A stretch of DNA of 44,382 nucleotides from positions 1 through 44,382 of the forward strand of contig NZ_MSSV01000031.1 in NCBI RefSeq assembly GCF_002150505.1, written 5' to 3'. Made by a program: the position numbers and the translations under genes. Positions 33,305-41,226 of this stretch are shown in pieces; the first letter of the stretch is position 1, and each line of letters starts with the position of its first letter. The notes beneath the pieces are model-generated. The model saw only the letters and a program-made list of their open reading frames with translations, did no database searches and had not been told where the DNA came from. The DNA comes from Algoriphagus ratkowskyi. GTDB taxonomy: Bacteria > Bacteroidota > Bacteroidia > Cytophagales > Cyclobacteriaceae.

Positions 33305-33855
33305 TTTACCCAATAGTTGCTTACGGTAGCCCTATTTTGAAGAAAGTAGCCGAGGAAATTACCGAAGGAACCGAGCTCGATGAGCTTATTAAGAGCATGT
33401 ATGCCACGATGGACAATGCCAAGGGCGTAGGTCTAGCGGCTCCTCAAATCAACCAAGGAATAAGCCTTTTTGTGATCGACAGCACCTTGATGCTGGATGA
33501 AGATGACACGGAAGTTGGTATTCGAAGAGCGTTTATTAATCCGATTATTTTGGAGGAATATGGAGATGATTACAGCTTTGAGGAAGGATGCTTGAGTATT
33601 CCTGATATTCATGCAGATATCACGCGTCCAGATACCTTGACTATCGAGTATTACGATGAAAACTGGAATCTGAAAGAGGAAGAGTTCTCTGGAATGACCG
33701 CTCGTGTGATTCAGCATGAATTCGATCACTTAGAAGGGATTCTATTTATAGATTACTTAAAAGGCCTGAAAAAACGTCTTGTAAAATCCAAGCTGATCGA
33801 TGTCAGCAAGGGTAAAGTTTCTACTGATTACCGAATGATCTACCCGCTGAAATGA
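33301..33855 (+). CDS. def: Peptide deformylase
   Basis: This enzyme removes the formyl group from the initiator methionine of new proteins. All three diagnostic motifs are present: GVGLAAPQI (42-50), EEGCLSIP with metal ligand C97, and QHEFDH with ligands H139 and H143 and catalytic E140. At 184 aa it has normal length. It overlaps ruvX and the following amidase gene by ATGA on both sides. Confidence 0.97.
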   Translation: MIYPIVAYGSPILKKVAEEITEGTELDELIKSMYATMDNAKGVGLAAPQINQGISLFVIDSTLMLDEDDTEVGIRRAFINPIILEEYGDDYSFEEGCLSIPDIHADITRPDTLTIEYYDENWNLKEEEFSGMTARVIQHEFDHLEGILFIDYLKGLKKRLVKSKLIDVSKGKVSTDYRMIYPLK

Positions 33856-34649
33856 TTAAATCTCCCCAACTCACCATCGCACTCGTACAGACGCAACTTT
33901 ATTGGAAAGATAAAGTGGCAAATTTGGCGATGTTGGAGGAGAAGCTGTGGGAGATAGAAAAAGGTGTGGATTTGATCATTTTGCCAGAGATGTTTCCGAC
34001 AGGATTTAGCATGGATGCAGCTGAACTTGCGGAGCCGATGAATCTGACTATCTGTAAATGGATGAAGCAGATGGCAGCACAAAAACAGGCTACGATCACC
34101 GGGAGTGCGATCATCAAAGTGGATGGAAAATATTACAATCGCTTGCTTTGGGTGAGCCCAGATGGATCTATCCAACATTATGACAAGAGACATCTTTTCC
34201 GAATGGCGGATGAGGATCAATCATTTTCCGCAGGAGATAGATTGCCGATTTTTGAGCTCAATGGTTGGAAGATTTGCCCACAAGTGTGTTATGATCTCCG
34301 CTTTCCTATCTGGTCTAGAAATAGATTGGTGGATGGACAACTGGCTTACGATCTGATTTTTTATGTGGCTTCATGGCCTGCTGCGAGAGTTTCGGCTTGG
34401 GATGCACTTTTGCCAGCTCGTGCAATTGAGAATTTGGCGTATTCCATAGGAGTGAATCGGATAGAAGAGGACGGGAATGGTGTAAAGTATAATGGACATT
34501 CGGCCGCATACGATTTTAAAGGAACTCAGCTCGAGTTTTTGGGTGAAAGCGATAAGATCTCTTCATTGACTTTGGATGCGGAAGCGCTTGATTCTTATCG
34601 CGAGAAATTCCCAGCTTGGATGGATTCAGATGACTTTATTGTCAAATAA
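33852..34649 (+). CDS. Nitrilase-superfamily omega-amidase (YafV-like)
   Basis: This 265-aa carbon-nitrogen hydrolase carries the full catalytic triad: E46 in LPEMFPTGFS, K112 in YDKRHLF and nucleophile C146 in QVCYDLRFP. The close spacing and the overall pattern fit the YafV/Nit2 omega-amidase group, which converts 2-oxoglutaramate or 2-oxosuccinamate to oxoacids (metabolite repair). The ATG overlaps the def stop by 4 nt, so it is the fourth gene of the hemerythrin-ruvX-def operon. No terminator was recognised immediately after it. Confidence 0.88.
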   Translation: MIKSPQLTIALVQTQLYWKDKVANLAMLEEKLWEIEKGVDLIILPEMFPTGFSMDAAELAEPMNLTICKWMKQMAAQKQATITGSAIIKVDGKYYNRLLWVSPDGSIQHYDKRHLFRMADEDQSFSAGDRLPIFELNGWKICPQVCYDLRFPIWSRNRLVDGQLAYDLIFYVASWPAARVSAWDALLPARAIENLAYSIGVNRIEEDGNGVKYNGHSAAYDFKGTQLEFLGESDKISSLTLDAEALDSYREKFPAWMDSDDFIVK

Positions 34650-34796
34650 GACGGTTCTACTTTGACTTTAGTGTAGAAGCAAAAAGAGTATTATATTAAA
34701 ACTCTATAAGTATAGACAGGTATATTCCTATTTTACTTAATCGAAGTTTCAACTTTCCGAGCGCATATAGCCAATTTCTACAAGTTTATCTTTGTC

Positions 34797-34817
34797 ACTT
34801 TTTGGCGGCCAAAAAGT
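34797..34817. repeat. 21-nt palindrome
   Basis: The arms ACTTTTTGGC (34797-34806) and GCCAAAAAGT (34808-34817) are perfect inverted repeats around one G. It is flanked by sequences that resemble widespread Bacteroidota extragenic repeats (from memory) and lies next to the degenerate leader-like copy. Confidence 0.8.
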
Positions 34818-34870
34818 AACCCCGCACACAGGCGGGCAGGCAAAAAAAACCGAGCCGCGGTCTTTTCTTT

Positions 34871-34965
34871 CATGTGTTTGTAATTTGTTTTTCAATTGCC
34901 ATATGGAATCTCGCATGTTTAGTAATCATCACAGCGTGTGACGTTCTGGTCATGCTCGATTTCCG
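34871..34965 (-). repeat. Degenerate copy C of the 94-nt leader-like element
   Basis: Read on the minus strand this aligns along its whole length with copies A (12265) and B (41136). The conserved AAATCGAGCATG block, the GCGAGATTCCATATGGCA block and the terminal ACACATGAAA are all present. Codon 1 is CGG instead of ATG, the stop TAA has become CAA, and one extra A in an A run shifts the frame near codon 26. Without that A the tail would read IENKL, as in copy A. Its final ATG (34873) opens only a 31-codon frame of repeat-like sequence. Confidence 0.75.
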
Positions 34966-35330
34966 CAGGCAGCTTTTGTTTTAAGTTGAAATGATGTGAC
35001 AGCGGAATTTTGTGCTGCCTTGCGCACCTAAAAGTGACTCCCTCCCACAGCCTGGCCTAAGTCAAAAAATGCCTATGGGTATTTTCTTTACGACTTGTCC
35101 TCTCGTACCTCGGGAGCTAAGTCATTTTCTTGACGGTTTGCAAACCAGCCCAAAACCGAAAATCCCGAACGGCTCAGCCATCCGGATACTAACCTCCGGT
35201 AACGGTTATCCTAAAACAAACAAGTGTCAACACCATTAAATTCGTGATATAACCAATAATATCTAGGTTCTTTTTCTCAACCGGAAAAAAGAAAACATCT
35301 TAAATATTGCATACACTTACTTAGATGCCA

Positions 35331-35360
35331 CTTCGGTCTTCGGTCTCCCGTCTTCGGTCT
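35331..35360. repeat. Iterated CTTCGGTC repeat
   Basis: CTTCGGTCTTCGGTCT, CCCG and TCTTCGGTCT form an imperfect array. Its reverse complement shares an AGACCGA(A/T)GACGGG(A/T)GACC pattern with 40227-40248, and GAAGACCGAAGACCGAAG also appears at 17-34 of the window. Confidence 0.6.
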
Positions 35361-35605
35361 GCAAAATCGGGAATAGTAATCAATTTGTAAATGCGGGTAT
35401 TTCCAGGTAAAACAATCCTTTTTTCAGAGACTCAGCACTTTACGCGAGTGGAATTTGAAACAAGGATATTTTCCGTATTTTAGCCCCGATATTTTAAGAC
35501 CCTGAACCTCTTTTTCCAATTCATTTAGTAAAGGAAATGGATATGACCTAAGAACGGTCAACTGAAGATTCGGGGTATAACTAGCCTTTTTGAAAACTTA
35601 TAACC

Positions 35606-37837
35606 ATGAGTAACCAAACTCCAAAAATCCTTTATACGCTGACCGATGAAGCACCAGCTTTGGCAACGTATTCCCTTTTGCCAATTGTAGAAGCATTCAC
35701 TAAATCCGCCGGAGTGTCCGTGGAAACGCGTGATATCTCGCTTTCTGGTAGAATTATTTCAAACTTCTCTGAGTATTTAACTCCCGAGCAGCAGTTGCCA
35801 GATACTTTGGCAGAGCTTGGGAATATCGCTAAAACTCCAGAAGCCAACATTGTTAAACTTCCAAATATCTCTGCATCTGTTCCGCAACTTAAAGCTGCGA
35901 TCAAGGAGCTTCAATCGCAGGGATATGCGCTTCCTGATTATCCAGAGGAGCCAAAAACTGACGAAGAAAAAACTGTAAAAGGTAAATACGATAAAATCAA
36001 AGGTTCTGCGGTGAACCCTGTACTTCGTGAAGGTAACTCTGACCGTAGAGCGCCACTTGCGGTGAAAGAGTATGCCAGAAAGCATCCACACTCTATGGGC
36101 AAATGGTCTGCTGAGTCTAAAACTCACGTGGACAGCATGACTGAAGGTGATTTTTACGGAAGCGAAAAGTCACATACGATGGCTCATGAGACGGTAGTCT
36201 CTATAGAGCTACATGGAGCTGATGGACAGAAAGAGATTCTAAAGTCTGGCTTGAAGATTCTTGCGGGTGAAGTAATCGATGCTTCTACGTTGAGCATTTC
36301 TGCTTTGACTGCATTTTTGAGAAAAGCGAAAGCTGAAGCCAAAATGCAAGGCGTGCTATTTTCTATTCACATGAAAGCGACCATGATGAAGGTGTCTGAT
36401 CCTATCATTTTTGGCCATGCTGTGAAAGTGTTTTTCGAGCCAGTATTTGCGAAGCATATTGCTACGTTCAATGAAGTAGGAATTGATGTAAACAACGGAT
36501 TTGGAGATCTAATCGCCAACTTAGATAAGCTGTCCATTCCACAGAGAACTGAAGTAGAAGCGGATATAGCTGCTTGTCTTGCCGATAGCCCAGACTTGGC
36601 TATGGTGAATTCAGATAAGGGAATCACCAATCTACACGTGCCAAGTGATGTGATCATCGATGCATCTATGCCAGCGATGATCAGAACTTCCGGTCAGATG
36701 TGGAACAAGGCCGGCAAACTGCAGGATACTAAAGCGATTATTCCAGATAGATCTTATGCTGGCGTTTATGAAGCTACAATCAACTTCTGTAAGGCACATG
36801 GCGCATTCAATCCTTCAACCATGGGATCTGTTCCGAATGTAGGCTTGATGGCGCAAAAAGCTGAGGAGTATGGCTCTCACGATAAAACATTCGAAGTTCC
36901 TTATGCTGGAGCTGTGAAAGTACTAGATATAAATGGAGTGGAGATCTTCTCACACGCTGTAGAAGCTGGAGATATCTGGAGAATGTGCCAGACAAAAGAT
37001 GCACCGATTCAGGATTGGGTGAAGCTAGCGGTGACAAGAGCTAGACTTTCTGGAACACCTGCTATTTTCTGGTTAGATCCACAGCGTGCTCATGATAGAG
37101 AATTGATCAAAAAAGTAAATACCTATTTGCTTGATCACGATCAGACTGGATTGGAAATTTCTATCCTTTCTCCAATTGAAGCTACTAATCTTTCTTTGGC
37201 ACGAATAAAAGAAGGTATGGATACCATCTCTGTCACAGGAAATGTGCTTAGAGATTACCTTACAGATTTATTTCCGATTTTAGAATTGGGTACTTCTGCT
37301 AAAATGCTTTCTATTGTTCCATTGATGAATGGTGGAGGATTGTTTGAGACCGGAGCTGGTGGATCTGCACCTAAGCACGTTGAGCAGTTTGTAGAAGAAG
37401 GTCACTTACGTTGGGATTCCTTAGGCGAGTTTCTTGCCTTGGCAGTTTCCTTGGAGCATTTGGGACAAACTTTCCATAATGACAAAGCATTACTACTTGC
37501 AGAAACGCTTGATCAGGCCACTGGCAAATGGCTAGAGAACGATAAGTCTCCAGCACGAGTTGTCGGAAAGTTGGACAACAGAGGAAGCCATTTCTACATC
37601 GCATTATATTGGGCAGAAGCTCTTGCTGCGCAAAATAAGGATGCAGAATTGAAGGCTAAATTCTCAACACTGGCAACTGCTTTAGAAGCTAACGAACAAG
37701 TAATTGTCCATGAATTGAATACTTCACAAGGAGTAGCGCTAAATATAGGAGGTTATTTCAGACCAGATGGAGCTTTGGCTTCTCAGGCGATGCGACCAAG
37801 TGGTACGTTAAATGATGTGTTGATGACCTTGGTGTAA
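35606..37837 (+). CDS. icd: NADP-dependent isocitrate dehydrogenase, monomeric type
   Basis: This 743-aa protein is the monomeric (type II) isocitrate dehydrogenase, not the usual dimeric 45-kDa form. It oxidatively decarboxylates isocitrate to 2-oxoglutarate in the TCA cycle with NADP. The start MSNQTPKILYTLTDEAPALATYSLLPIVEAF and internal blocks such as NSDRRAPLAVKEYARKHPHSMG and FWLDPQRAHDRELI are characteristic. Length and sequence show no truncation. It stands alone and ends with its own terminator. No promoter could be placed with confidence. Confidence 0.96.
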   Translation: MSNQTPKILYTLTDEAPALATYSLLPIVEAFTKSAGVSVETRDISLSGRIISNFSEYLTPEQQLPDTLAELGNIAKTPEANIVKLPNISASVPQLKAAIKELQSQGYALPDYPEEPKTDEEKTVKGKYDKIKGSAVNPVLREGNSDRRAPLAVKEYARKHPHSMGKWSAESKTHVDSMTEGDFYGSEKSHTMAHETVVSIELHGADGQKEILKSGLKILAGEVIDASTLSISALTAFLRKAKAEAKMQGVLFSIHMKATMMKVSDPIIFGHAVKVFFEPVFAKHIATFNEVGIDVNNGFGDLIANLDKLSIPQRTEVEADIAACLADSPDLAMVNSDKGITNLHVPSDVIIDASMPAMIRTSGQMWNKAGKLQDTKAIIPDRSYAGVYEATINFCKAHGAFNPSTMGSVPNVGLMAQKAEEYGSHDKTFEVPYAGAVKVLDINGVEIFSHAVEAGDIWRMCQTKDAPIQDWVKLAVTRARLSGTPAIFWLDPQRAHDRELIKKVNTYLLDHDQTGLEISILSPIEATNLSLARIKEGMDTISVTGNVLRDYLTDLFPILELGTSAKMLSIVPLMNGGGLFETGAGGSAPKHVEQFVEEGHLRWDSLGEFLALAVSLEHLGQTFHNDKALLLAETLDQATGKWLENDKSPARVVGKLDNRGSHFYIALYWAEALAAQNKDAELKAKFSTLATALEANEQVIVHELNTSQGVALNIGGYFRPDGALASQAMRPSGTLNDVLMTLV

Positions 37838-37857
37838 TACTGTTTTAAAACTATAGA

Positions 37858-37890
37858 AGCCATCCTGAGTAAATGGGATGGCTTTTTTTT
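37858..37890 (+). terminator. Terminator after icd
   Basis: AGCCATCC (37858-37865) pairs with GGATGGCT (37876-37883), with a 10-nt loop, followed by eight T in total. Confidence 0.88.
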
Positions 37891-37945
37891 GATCAGTTAC
37901 GCGAGGTACATATCAACATTTGAAATTTTGAGAAATAGAATTACT

Positions 37946-37982
37946 CCCGATGGCGGATTACACCGAGTGTCCATCATCCGGG
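37946..37982. repeat. Imperfect inverted repeat between icd and the lipase gene
   Basis: CCCG/CGGG, ATGG/CCAT and inner ACAC/GTGT arms can fold into a bulged hairpin. No T run follows, so it is not a normal terminator. Low confidence that it is functional. Confidence 0.35.
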
Positions 37983-38123
37983 CAATTCATAAGTAAATTT
38001 CAAAAAGTCATTTTTATATTTTTTTAAATAATAGATTTACTTTGTTGTTTTTTCATGTTGATGTATTAAGATAAATTTTAATTATAAGTTCCTTCCTCCC
38101 CCTAATTCCAAAAATTCAGTGCC

Positions 38124-39320
38124 ATGAAAGAAAAATCTTTGGTTAATTTTTATCTGATTATTGTTTTCGTCTTTATTTTTGGTTGTGAGCAGGACATCAA
38201 TGAGCCATCATCTTTACCAAGAGGAAGTGCTATAGAGGTCAAAGAAATTGGAAAGCTTACAGCAGCACAGATAGTAGAAAGGGTAGAGGACTTTGATGCT
38301 AAAGATATTGCTCTTCATAATGTGACTTATTATGCTGTCAGTTATGTGACCGAATATATGGGTGAACCGGTCGATGCATTTGGCTTGATGATACTGCCAG
38401 ATGATATTGCTGAGCCTCCCCTAATAAATTATACTCATGGCACCCTTTTCCCACTAGATGTTTCTGTAGTAAACAATAACATTCCATCCAATTATAGAGG
38501 AGGAAGCAATGATTTTGTTGAGGTTAGGAATATAGGTCTCGCCCTCGCTTCCAATGGCTATGCATTGTTTATGCCTGATTATATCGGATATGGGAAAAGT
38601 CGTGAATATGAGCATCCTTATGTTTATTATCCGGAGTTGTTTCATTCTATAATAGATGGAATAAGGGCGGCAAGAAATGTTTTGGAAGAAAAAGGCTATC
38701 AACCGGAAAAAAGGGTCTTTTTGGCAGGTTGGTCTCAGGGTGCTGGAGCAAGTTTATCTGCTCATAAGAATTTGGAAAGAGAATTTAGCGATGAATTCGA
38801 AGTGGTGGCAAGTTCAAATCTCTCAGGACCTTATAATTTTTATGAATTCGTCAATTTTGTTTTTGTAAACAGGGAAAAGCAAGCAGAATATATTGGACTT
38901 TACACCTGGACAGTTTACGTTGTCAATAAATTTTCAGTTCTACTTAATAGACCGACAGATCAACTCTTCAGCTATCCGGTTTTTGGCCAGATCGCAGCTG
39001 TTTTGGCACCATCTAAAATACCCGAAAAAGTATTTAATCCTTTCTTTATGGATCGAATTACCAGCGGAAAAGATATTGAGATGGTTAACGTTTTAAAAGA
39101 CAACTCAACTCATGACAATTGGCTGCCATTGGGAAAAGTTTTTTTACACCATGGAGACGCCGACAGGATAGTCCCGTATTTTAATTCTGTGGATGCATTT
39201 AATGGTTTGAGAGAAAGAGGAGGAGATATCAAATTATATAGCTATCCAGGAGGCGACCACGACACTGAAGTGGGCAATTTTGTTTTGAATACAATCATTG
39301 ATTTTAACGCTTTAAAATGA
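38124..39320 (+). CDS. Lipoprotein alpha/beta-hydrolase (secretory-lipase-like)
   Basis: The N-terminus is a lipoprotein signal (VFVFIFGC, lipidated C21). The 398-aa protein has an alpha/beta-hydrolase core: nucleophile S204 in AGWSQGAG, a probable acid D in HHGDADRIVP and the histidine in GGDHDTE. An oxyanion-hole-like YTHGTLFP lies at about 103-110. It may cleave esters or peptides outside the inner membrane; the substrate is unknown. It overlaps the PorP-like gene by 4 nt, so they are co-translated. Confidence 0.85.
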   Translation: MKEKSLVNFYLIIVFVFIFGCEQDINEPSSLPRGSAIEVKEIGKLTAAQIVERVEDFDAKDIALHNVTYYAVSYVTEYMGEPVDAFGLMILPDDIAEPPLINYTHGTLFPLDVSVVNNNIPSNYRGGSNDFVEVRNIGLALASNGYALFMPDYIGYGKSREYEHPYVYYPELFHSIIDGIRAARNVLEEKGYQPEKRVFLAGWSQGAGASLSAHKNLEREFSDEFEVVASSNLSGPYNFYEFVNFVFVNREKQAEYIGLYTWTVYVVNKFSVLLNRPTDQLFSYPVFGQIAAVLAPSKIPEKVFNPFFMDRITSGKDIEMVNVLKDNSTHDNWLPLGKVFLHHGDADRIVPYFNSVDAFNGLRERGGDIKLYSYPGGDHDTEVGNFVLNTIIDFNALK

Positions 39321-40165
39321 AAAAAATCCTACTCTTATTTTTGATTTGCCTCGCCTTTCGAGCGCAGGGTCAAGGTGATTTCAGGCCTAGCATATATTTT
39401 GGAAATTTGAATTTTTATAATCCAGCTTTAGGTTGGGAAAGTAATGAGGAGAGTCAAGAAATTTCTCTTTACTTTCAGAAAAAATGGGTGGATAATATTG
39501 TCTATGATAAGCCAATCAATGTTTTTGCTAATTATTTAGGAAGTATTTCTGCCAACAATCATATTAGTATTGGGTATGTGTATGATTCCTATTCTTTCTA
39601 TACCCGAAATTTAATTTATACTGGATATGCTAAAACAAAAGAGTTTTCTTCAAACAGCAGGATTACATTTGGAGCAAGGGCGGCTTTTTATATTGACAAT
39701 ATCAATGAAGAAAATATAAGTCAGGATGTTGAATCCAGCATCGGAGGTAGTTATTTTTCCCCGGATCTCGATCTCGGGATCCAATATCAATGGAAAGGTT
39801 TGATTTTAGCTGTTTCCGGAAAAAACCTGTTTAAAAATTCAGTAAATATTGAAGGTGAGCCAATCATCCAAAACCAAAGGGAATTCAATACTTTGCTTTC
39901 CTTTCAGTTTTACCTTGGAGAGAAATTCGGAATTGCTCCTTTAGTTTTTCTATCCCAAGAAAGATCCCTGATAACAGATGTTGGTTTAAACTTAAATTTC
40001 TCCAAAAAAATAGACATTTCGTATTTGCTGAGAATCGAAGAATTGCGGAGTATCATCACTTTGGGAACTCAAGTTGGAGAAACATTACATTTTGGAATTG
40101 CTGTTGATAATTCATCTCTTTTGGGTGATATCAATACTGATTTGTTTATAAGAGGACGATTTTAA
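39317..40165 (+). CDS. PorP/SprF-like outer-membrane protein
   Basis: The 282-aa product has a signal peptide (MKKILLLFLICLAFRAQGQ) followed by the FRPSIYFGNLNFYNPALG pattern, similar to the YNPA-x-G start of PorP/SprF proteins associated with type IX secretion and gliding. Regular beta strands ending in aromatics follow, as in an outer-membrane barrel. In other Bacteroidota, PorP-like genes often sit beside a type IX cargo protein; here the partner is the lipoprotein hydrolase, whose stop overlaps this start by 4 nt. Direct cargo status is not shown: no C-terminal sorting domain was seen in the hydrolase. Confidence 0.75.
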   Translation: MKKILLLFLICLAFRAQGQGDFRPSIYFGNLNFYNPALGWESNEESQEISLYFQKKWVDNIVYDKPINVFANYLGSISANNHISIGYVYDSYSFYTRNLIYTGYAKTKEFSSNSRITFGARAAFYIDNINEENISQDVESSIGGSYFSPDLDLGIQYQWKGLILAVSGKNLFKNSVNIEGEPIIQNQREFNTLLSFQFYLGEKFGIAPLVFLSQERSLITDVGLNLNFSKKIDISYLLRIEELRSIITLGTQVGETLHFGIAVDNSSLLGDINTDLFIRGRF

Positions 40166-40175
40166 ACAATCTGAT

Positions 40176-40317
40176 TATCCGCATAATGATGCCAGTGACC
40201 TCTTTTTCTTTGCCTTACTGGCTGGAAGACCGATGACGGGTGACCGAAGTACCAGCGATGCTAGTGTTTACCTTTCATTAAGTCGCTTTTGACTTTTTAC
40301 TGGTGCAATTGCGGATA
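40176..40317. repeat. 142-bp element with imperfect terminal inverted repeats
   Basis: TATCCGCA at 40176-40183 is the perfect inverse of TGCGGATA at 40310-40317. CCAGT (40192-40196) and ACTGG (40299-40303) add a second matched block. The interior holds a GACCGA-rich stretch shared with 35331-35360. It has no reading frame. The layout is that of a small MITE-like element or a large hairpin. Confidence 0.5.
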
Positions 40318-40367
40318 TACATATTAAACAAAATTGACTTGTCATGATGAGAAATAAATAATCAACT

Positions 40368-41123
40368 ATGAAAAAGCAGCTCATTTTCTTTTCCATTCTT
40401 CTATTTTTTTACTCATGTAAAAGCCCTAAAGAGGAATCAATAGAAACTAAAGAGGATCTTAAATCCCAAGCTTTAGCATCTTGTTATAAAATGGAAGGAA
40501 ATGCTGGCATTATCGCTTTCCAAATAGAACATGCAGCAAATCCAATTACAGGCAAATTAATTTATTCCCTTTCTGGAAAAGATAGAAACCAAGGTTCTTT
40601 TTCTGGTTTATTGATAGGGGACAAATTGACTGGGACTTATACTTTTCATTCAGAAGGAATAGAAAGCACCCGCGAAAGTATTTTTTTACTAAAAGATGGG
40701 ATGCTAATTGAAGGATTTGGAGAAATTGAAACCAAAGGTAATGCTGCCAAATTCAAGGTCCCGGAATCCCTAACTTTTGATGGCTCAATAACACTTACTA
40801 CAACTGACTGCGAATTGTTAGCTGCTTCCTGTATTGTTGATTTTGGCAGAATAAAGTCCAGTTTAACCGGAGATTGCATCGAGCCATCCAAACTTGAAAT
40901 CAAGTTGAATCCACTTAAAGACGGTGCAACTACTCAAGGATCTCCTGTTTATATCCTATTTAACGAGGACAAATCACAAGCGGAGATTTTCTTTGTTTCG
41001 ACCATGACAACTGAGGTTATCAAAAAAACCAATGAGGGAAATTGGGCAGGAAGTGACTATAAATTGATCAGCTGGAAAGGCTATGTGCTTCAGCGAAATG
41101 GAATTGCAGTTTTTGGGGGATAA
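40368..41123 (+). CDS. Lipoprotein of unknown function
   Basis: MKKQLIFFSILLFFYSC is a lipoprotein signal with the lipidated cysteine at residue 17, followed by KSPKEES. The remaining 230 aa are beta-rich: a GKLIYSLSGKDRNQGSFSGLLIGDKLTGTYTF-like region, then a C-terminal stretch ending WKGYVLQRNGIAVFGG. I do not recognise the family. It has no metal or protease motif. It is followed 12 nt later by the leader-like ORF in front of pldA. Confidence 0.7.
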   Translation: MKKQLIFFSILLFFYSCKSPKEESIETKEDLKSQALASCYKMEGNAGIIAFQIEHAANPITGKLIYSLSGKDRNQGSFSGLLIGDKLTGTYTFHSEGIESTRESIFLLKDGMLIEGFGEIETKGNAAKFKVPESLTFDGSITLTTTDCELLAASCIVDFGRIKSSLTGDCIEPSKLEIKLNPLKDGATTQGSPVYILFNEDKSQAEIFFVSTMTTEVIKKTNEGNWAGSDYKLISWKGYVLQRNGIAVFGG

Positions 41124-41135
41124 AATTTAAAATTT

Positions 41136-41222
41136 ATGAAATCGAGCATGTCACTAGCGACACACACTGGGATGATTATCAATAATGCGAAATTCCATGT
41201 GGCCATAAAAGACAAATTATAA
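41136..41222 (+). CDS. 28-codon leader-like ORF, copy B of a repeated 94-nt element
   Basis: ATG at 41136 opens a 28-codon frame beginning MKSSM and ending HVAIKDKL. TAA is followed by ACAC and then the ATG of pldA. It aligns without gaps to copy A at 12265 and, over most of its length, to the decayed copy C at 34871-34965. The conserved positions are M1-K-S-S-M5, I15, N16, A18, H21, I24, K27 and L28. The middle (residues 6-13) varies freely. It is either a coupled leader peptide or part of a repeat; see copy A. Confidence 0.5.
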   Translation: MKSSMSLATHTGMIINNAKFHVAIKDKL

Positions 41223-41226
41223 ACAC

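Larger units (their letters stand above)
34650..35605. other. 956-bp intergenic region rich in repeats
   Basis: No supported protein gene. It contains a 21-nt near-perfect palindrome (34797-34817), the degenerate third copy of the leader-like element (34871-34965, minus), a 31-codon frame after it on the minus strand (34778-34873) that runs through the palindrome and looks like repeat sequence, a 75-codon plus-strand frame at 35012 with no recognisable family, and an iterated CTTCGGTC array at 35331-35360. Confidence 0.6.

Noticed and set aside
33840..34220. 126-codon frame antisense to the amidase gene
   Set aside because: Antisense to a gene with an intact catalytic triad; composition (many H, S, L) is typical of a shadow.
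34778..34873. 31-codon minus-strand frame starting at the ATG of the degenerate leader-like copy
   Set aside because: It runs straight through a palindrome and repeat-like sequence and resembles no protein; kept as repeat, not a gene.
35012..35239. 75-codon plus-strand frame in the repeat-rich gap
   Set aside because: Proline- and serine-rich composition without any recognisable domain; it lies in repeat-like sequence.
40340..40370. Fourth copy of the leader-like element before the 40368 lipoprotein gene
   Set aside because: Only the last few bases (GAAATAAAT then CTATGAAA) are similar; the conserved 5' blocks are missing, so chance is likely.
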